DNA of 13,200 nt, from positions 346,812-360,011 of the forward strand of contig MU128942.1 in assembly GCA_014904985.1 (NCBI GenBank), read 5' to 3'. Below the pieces are notes generated by a model. The model did no database searches. It was not told where the DNA came from and saw nothing but the letters and a program-made list of their open reading frames with translations. This DNA comes from Hydnum rufescens UP504 (Eukaryota > Basidiomycota > Agaricomycetes > Cantharellales > Hydnaceae). A program made the translations under genes and the position numbers. Positions 8,907-13,200 of the stretch are shown one piece after another (positions within the stretch are counted from its first letter, which is position 1; every line of letters begins with the position of its first letter).

Positions 8907-9411
8907 GGCACCAATGTATATACTAGGTAGCATATACTCACCTTACTTCCACAGCCCAGGTGTTCTAGGGTGTGGTGTTGAGTTGGGGAATAAGGGTGGT
9001 GGTGAGTTGCGAGGAAAGGCACAGTGGCTGTGCCCTTTCCTCGCAACTCACCACCACCCTTATTCCCCAACTCAACACCACACCCTAGAACACCTGGGCT
9101 GTGGAAGTAAGGTAAGTATATGCTACCTAGTATATACATTGGTGCCAAAAGAGCTGCCTAGTGCAGCTCTTTTGCACTATCTTTTGATTTTTACTGATCT
9201 GGCATCAATCCCCATAGCTGCTGCCTTAGGAAACATTGCACAAGGTCACTGTCCACCTCTGAGTGGACAGTGACTTGAGCACATTCCATCCTGATCAACA
9301 GGAGGTCTGGGGACACCCCTCTGGGTGTCAATTCCTATCACTGCCATAAGCCACCTCTGTGTGGTTTTGGTGTGATAGGTGCATTAGAACTTTATTTTTA
9401 GGGGAGAGGGG

Positions 9412-9670
9412 GGGGGATGGACCACTGCAACACCCAGAAACCACCTCTGTGAGGTTTCTGGAGGGTGGCATACTAGAGTCCTTAGCTGTCGCCATTCCCC
9501 TGTTGTTTCCACCTCTGTGTGGCTTCAGGGAGCAGCACAAGAGGGGGGGATGGACCACTGCAACACCCAGAAACCACCTCTGTGAGGTTTCTGGAGGGTG
9601 GCATACCAGGGTCCTTAATCGTCACCATGTCCCTATTATCACCTCTGTGTGGTTTCAGGGAGTAGCACAA
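9412..9670. repeat. Tandem pair of ~129-132-bp units (right arm)
   Basis: Reverse-complement copy of the pair at 8384-8641. It differs only by one base in a homopolymer (G7 at 9543-9549 against C6). Each unit has two CACCTCTGTG motifs. Confidence 0.85.
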
Positions 9671-10706
9671 TTGTCGTATTCGTTGCGTTCGTATGCCCGA
9701 TGGAAAGCCCTGAATCAACGCTTTCAAACAAGCCCTATATCGCACATTTTGGTGGGGTATTGGGGGCACAGTGGCTTTGTCTTTCCTATGGCCCTGTTTC
9801 CCACCTTTTCCCCCATATCTCCATGAGTTCGTTTCTAATCATCTTCATAATAGGCTTGACATGGAGCTGTGAATCACAGCTTTCCATTGGGCCCATTTGT
9901 GAGACGATTGGAGGTGAACTACATGCTCAGGAGTGAGATGAGTGGTGATCTCCTCATCACCTCTGTACTCCTCCTGCCTCTTCGTTGCCAAATCCCCACC
10001 AAAACATATGATATTGTGCTTATCGAAATCTGTGATCTAGGGATTTCCAACGGTACCATTGGCGAGCCGATCCATGGCGAATTGCACCTTCAGGAGCTCC
10101 CAATGCACTTTGGAGCTGATATTTCATTCCTACCCTCACTTTGTCATGTAATCTACATTCCTCTCCTCATATATGGACTTGGAAGAAAGGCCTTTATCGT
10201 GGCATTCCAATGCCAGTACATTCAGGACGATCTGATAACAACTCAAGATGCAGGAGCATTTCTAGTGTTGGGGCTTTAAGGCATTCATCTGCCTTGTCAT
10301 TCACACACTGTTTGATGGAAGCAGTGTACTATGGGGGGCTACTGGGCTTGATAGAAATCCCTCAGTTTGGGATCTCTTCCAATATTATCTTCAGGGGGAT
10401 TGGATGGGTTTCATGACTTCAGGCCTCAAGTGTCCTTGCCCTTGCTTCTCCTCAACTTGTGGTTTCTGCCCTCCCCCTCACCTAGGGAAGCCTTGTAGAT
10501 ATTAGCTAGTTGATTTGTCCAAGTCCTCATTTGGGCAAATTTCAGTCAGGTCTCACCTGAAGAGTTGAGGAAGAGACTTCAATAGAGCATACTGAAATGC
10601 CTGAAGCTGCCTGAAAAATGCCTGAAAAATGCCCGAAATAGCCCAGAATGGCTGTGAGCTAGTGAATTGAAATGAATGATTTTTGACCAAATTCAGCCGA
10701 AGGCCC

Positions 10707-10766
10707 TAGGAGACCTATTAGGTACCATTCTCTGCCCCAAAAGTGGTACCTATCTTAGGTCTCCTA
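10707..10766. repeat. Imperfect hairpin at outer tip of right arm
   Basis: Mirror of the structure at 7287-7346. Here the outer stem reads TAGGAGACCTA at 10707, matched by its complement ending TCTCCTA at 10766, so this copy pairs better than the left-arm copy. The difference is the substitution at 10762/7291. Confidence 0.8.
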
Positions 10767-12254
10767 TATGACTGACCAGCCTGGGTTGGTTGCCCAAAAG
10801 ATGGACCTCGACAAAGAAATGTCTAATATTGTCCACCCCATGGGGCCCCAAATCCTGGCCAACTCTCCATTTACTGTCGATCTGTTGTCATCTATGATGA
10901 ATAATCGCGAGGCTATGGGCCAATTAGTCAACGATTTTCTGCATGCTGTGTACGAATATGGTGCTTTGGCCCATATGATTATGCACATGTGTATCAATCA
11001 TATTTGTTCCGTGCTTCACCACCCTTGTCCTCATTTTGGGGTTGATGACAACCTCATCAGAACGATGTATCTGCATTCAGCAACGGGGCCCTGGCTCACG
11101 AATTTTGTATCACATGGATTACCATTGTGGGGCATTTGGTTCAGAGATTGCTCCATGGATGTCAAGGCCACTCAACAGTTCACTTCAGTCGAGAGGAGCT
11201 GGAGGCTACTCTGGAGAAGAAAGGCAACAACATAGCCTATCATGATCTTTGCGTGCAGCTCATCGTAGAGCATGATTGCCCCTCTCCTTGGTTTATCACT
11301 CCAACCTCCTATCCTGGGGTACCTCTTGGCGCGAGTATGGAAGATACGGTTTTCAACGTGCTTTTCTCCAATGGTCCAACATCCCCTTCCTCTCACATGT
11401 ATACTTCTCTTCGTCAAATATTCGGTGCTGGGCCCTTCACTCCCCCTCCACTTTATTCATCATGTCTGGGTTCACATTCACCTCTGCCGTCACCGTCACC
11501 TTCACACACATCATCACACTCATTGCAGGATTCTCTTCTTGGTTCTCCAGTCACCTCCTCACCATCACCACCACCAGATGCATTCGGGGGGGATATGTGT
11601 CCCCCTTTGTGGCCCGGTTGTTCGCAGAGCCTCTGCCCACTGTAGAGCAAATGGATGCATTCTGGAATGGAGGAGAAGATGATGATGAGGAAGAAGAAGA
11701 AGAAGAAGAAAGGCTACCTGATTATGTCCAGCCAATCAGAGGCAAGCTGTACGAAGATTATCTGGCATGGCACGAGGCTGGGTTTGACAAGCTAAGGAAA
11801 GCAAAAGTCGCAGCAGATGAGTGGATGGCTGTTGCTGCAAGAGATGCTCACGACTTAATGCAGTGAGCAAAGGATGGCAATACGTTCGCTCTAGACAAGG
11901 TAAAACGTAGGCTGCATGGAGCCATTGGGAAGAAGAAGCAGAAGTTAAGTGAGTTCAATGCATGTATCATAGTGGAGTGGAGAGCTCCTGGCAGGGATAA
12001 CACAGCAAGGAATGAAGCAAAATGTCGCAGATGCTTTGCCGCCTACGAAATTGCCAAGGCTGCCAAGGTTGCCAGTGGCTCTGGGTTAGGGTTGTCTTCA
12101 AGTTCTCAACCTCCACCACCAGAAGCCCCCAACTGCCTCCCCCCATTGTCCCCCCCAGCCCGCTTCAACCTTACTGACTCGCATCACTTCACCTGGACTC
12201 ACACCCCTGGAGTCCACTCCTCCTGAGCCTGCGCCGAACGAGCCCACTTCCCAG

Positions 12255-12442
12255 CCCACTCATGAGCCCGTGCCTCGCAAGCCCACCCCCGAGCCCACAC
12301 CTCGCGAGCCCACTCCAGAGCCCGCGCCTCGTGCGCCCACCCCCGAGCCCGCACCTTGCAAGCCACCCCTGAGCCCACACCTTGCAAGCCCACTCCTGAG
12401 CCCACACCTCGTGAGCCCACTCCTGAGTCCAGTCCACAAGAA
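12255..12442 (+). repeat. 27-bp minisatellite encoding 9-residue Pro/Glu repeat
   Basis: About seven units of consensus PTPEPxPRE-type run from 12255. Five full 27-bp units lie at 12255-12281, 12282-12308, 12309-12335, 12336-12362 and 12389-12415. One 26-bp unit is at 12363-12388, and a degenerate last unit is at 12416-12442. The missing C in the 26-bp unit shifts the frame. The array lies in the C-terminal extension of gene B; gene A has no counterpart. Glycine/Trp-rich minus-strand frames here are shadows of the repeat. Confidence 0.88.
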
Positions 12443-12719
12443 TCCTTTTTACATGAGTCCGCACTTCCCCCATCTACGCCGGCTCCAATTGCTCAGAAAC
12501 CGCCCCTTCATTCCCCCTCCCTTATAGTCTCTCTGTCACCCGATTCTTACTTTTTGGAGCTGGAGGACATGGGGGGGGAGCTCAGACTAAATCTGTCACT
12601 GTTCCTACCATTCAAAATTCTTTGCCTCCACAGGTTTCCTCCAGTGTTCTTGATGGGCAATGGACTTCGCCTGTGAACCACATCAGCCAATTTCAGACTA
12701 AGACTTATTCACATCCTTC

Positions 12720-12845
12720 TACACAATCTTATTCACCCTCTCATTCTGGTCCTGGTCCCCGTCCCCATCCCCGTTCTCGTTCTTGTTCTTGTTCTCATTC
12801 TCGTTACCATTCTCATCATTTGCATTCGCGTTCACCTCCTCTCCC
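12720..12845 (+). repeat. Ser/His/Arg-coding pyrimidine-rich repeat
   Basis: The stretch is made of degenerate six-base steps close to CGTTCT, TGTTCT and CATTCT. The frame that follows the G8 run reads them as a tail rich in Ser, Arg, His, Cys and Pro, ending at TAG 12862-12864. It is probably the distal, low-complexity end of gene B. It could also be noncoding simple sequence. Confidence 0.55.
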
Positions 12846-12870
12846 CCCCTCATTCCCACCTTAGTACAGG

Positions 12871-13200
12871 CTTCAATGCATCTCACCATGTTCCGCATGA
12901 AGACCAGTATAGGCCACGCTGTTGGAGGGATAAAATCCCATTACGTACATACCTCATCCGGGCCCAATTACCTCCTCAAACGAATCCATATTCTTACATT
13001 TCTCTCGTATCCACACTCGTTATTCCTCTGGCCGTCAAATAGCATGGATTCACATCCCAGGATCCGTGGTCCCTTTTTACTTTTCCTCCACCCTATATAC
13101 GAGACAATTATTTGTCCGTCCTTGGCACTTCAACAGGCCATCAAATTTGTACTTATCTCCAAGCCAGTTCAACCAGGCTATAGCAATTCAACTTGCTTAC
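12871..13200 (+). other. Unassigned region with open but unrecognised frames
   Basis: Two plus-strand frames look partly protein-like. One is open from about 12870 to TAG at 13040-13042. The other is open from 12934 to the right edge and contains WIHIPGSVVPFYF. Neither has a clear start, splice site or recognised family. The region could be the continuation of gene B after another frameshift, or of a different gene to the right. Confidence 0.3.

Larger units (their letters stand above)
7269..10784. repeat. 3.5-kb near-perfect palindrome with 3-bp spacer
   Basis: The left arm (7269-9024) is the reverse complement of the right arm (9028-10784), around TGG at 9025-9027. Comparing the whole length by eye gave 1755 shared columns with 7 substitutions, at left-arm positions 7291, 7854, 8070, 8163, 8213, 8312 and 8939. 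There are 3 one-base indels, all in homopolymers: AAA at 8032-8034 against TT; C6 at 8505-8510 against G7 at 9543-9549; GG at 9018-9019 against CCC at 9033-9035. Identity falls away outside CCAGGCTGG at 7269 and CCAGCCTGG at 10784. Flanks differ: gene A's 5' side on the left, gene B's interior on the right. No direct target-site duplication is visible. Open frames inside are short, mirrored in both arms and unrecognised. A cruciform, or a transcript folding into long dsRNA, is possible in principle. Confidence 0.95.
10785..12870 (+). pseudogene. Gene B: truncated, frameshifted paralogue of gene A
   Basis: From the outer end of the right arm this encodes the interior and C-terminus of the gene A family: SPFTVDLL at 10864, DDNLI, PLWGIWF, EKKGNNI, CPSPWFI and YPGVP, in the same order as in gene A, with roughly half the residues identical by eye. 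Further on come an acidic run from a GAA repeat (about 11688-11711) and the conserved KKKQKLSEFNACI basic tail. The frame shifts near 11180, at a G7 run (11586-11592), near 12130, at 12363 inside a repeat, and at a G8 run (12571-12578). TGA at 11864-11866 replaces an arginine codon. The part matching gene A's first 150 or more residues is absent. Unlike A, the protein would continue into a Pro/Glu-repeat and a Ser/His/Arg-rich tail. The ATG at 10768 lies inside the palindrome and need not be a real start. The function is unknown. Confidence 0.78.

Noticed and set aside
8780..9273. Two 122-codon open frames, minus 8780-9148 and plus 8905-9273, almost identical
   Set aside because: They are the same sequence read from the two arms across the palindrome centre. 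The sequence is low-complexity, they match no known protein, and the one-base indel at the centre changes the reading of one against the other, so they are by-products of the symmetry.
9359..10416. Open frames of 91-155 codons in the right arm and their mirrors at 7637-8725 in the left arm
   Set aside because: They follow short repeats and hairpins, overlap on both strands, lack recognisable motifs, and one is altered by a one-base homopolymer difference between arms. No coding signal beyond openness.
7269..10784. Palindrome as a pure assembly or library artefact (hairpin read, missed adapter)
   Set aside because: An artefact of that kind gives identical arms and normally the same flank on both sides. 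Here the arms differ by seven substitutions with a CpG bias and the two flanks are different sequences. An artefact cannot be fully excluded without reads.
7255..10800. Target-site duplication around the palindrome
   Set aside because: The bases just outside (CACCGA on the left, GTTGGTTG on the right) do not form a direct repeat. The weak inverted likeness beyond the arm ends is not a duplication.
12189..12473. Minus-strand Trp/Gly/Leu-rich repeat frames of 73 and 94 codons
   Set aside because: They are the antisense translation of the 27-bp Pro/Glu-coding minisatellite of gene B.

Overview
The window reads as eukaryotic, repeat-rich accessory DNA, most likely from a basidiomycete fungus (Agaricomycetes). 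The evidence is a 62-bp GT-AG intron that joins two reading frames cleanly, a decayed Ty3/gypsy-type element whose gag and retropepsin look like those of mushroom-forming fungi, and the absence of bacterial gene packing or ribosome-binding sites. The phylum is an inference. No species is claimed.

Layout. (1) Positions 1-4691, minus strand: the 5' part of a decayed LTR retrotransposon. A 758-bp LTR (3934-4691) is followed by a short leader, a frameshifted gag with a zinc knuckle, a retropepsin region with DTGS, and a degraded stretch running off the left edge. No reverse transcriptase is recognisable in the window. (2) 4754 to about 6743, minus strand: 'gene A', a multi-exon gene of unknown family, interrupted by one in-frame TGA. 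Low-complexity DNA and a possible 5' exon lie upstream, to about 7230. (3) 7269-10784: a 3.5-kb, nearly perfect palindrome. Its arms are 1756 and 1757 bp, separated by 3 bp (TGG at 9025-9027). Aligned by eye base by base, the arms differ by 7 substitutions and 3 one-base indels in 1755 shared columns (about 99.6% identity). The arms hold no gene I recognise but are full of short hairpins and a repeated CACAGAGGTGG-type motif. (4) 10785 to about 12870, plus strand: 'gene B', a paralogue of gene A in the opposite orientation. It has no 5' half, starts at the outer end of the right arm, and carries several frameshifts and one nonsense codon. Its tail encodes a 9-residue Pro/Glu-rich repeat and a Ser/His/Arg-rich stretch. 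(5) 12871-13200: open but unrecognised sequence.

How the parts relate. Two old, clearly diverged copies of one unknown gene family sit head to head on either side of a palindrome whose arms are almost identical. The palindrome is therefore much younger than the A/B duplication, or its arms are kept alike by gene conversion. Four of the seven arm differences are CpG/TpG pairs. The nonsense codon in each paralogue falls at a position where the other copy encodes arginine, and one of these is CGA against TGA. Both facts fit decay by deamination of methylated cytosine in silenced DNA. The palindrome and its two broken flanking paralogues are the most unusual content of the window. I see no evidence of a working multi-gene system.
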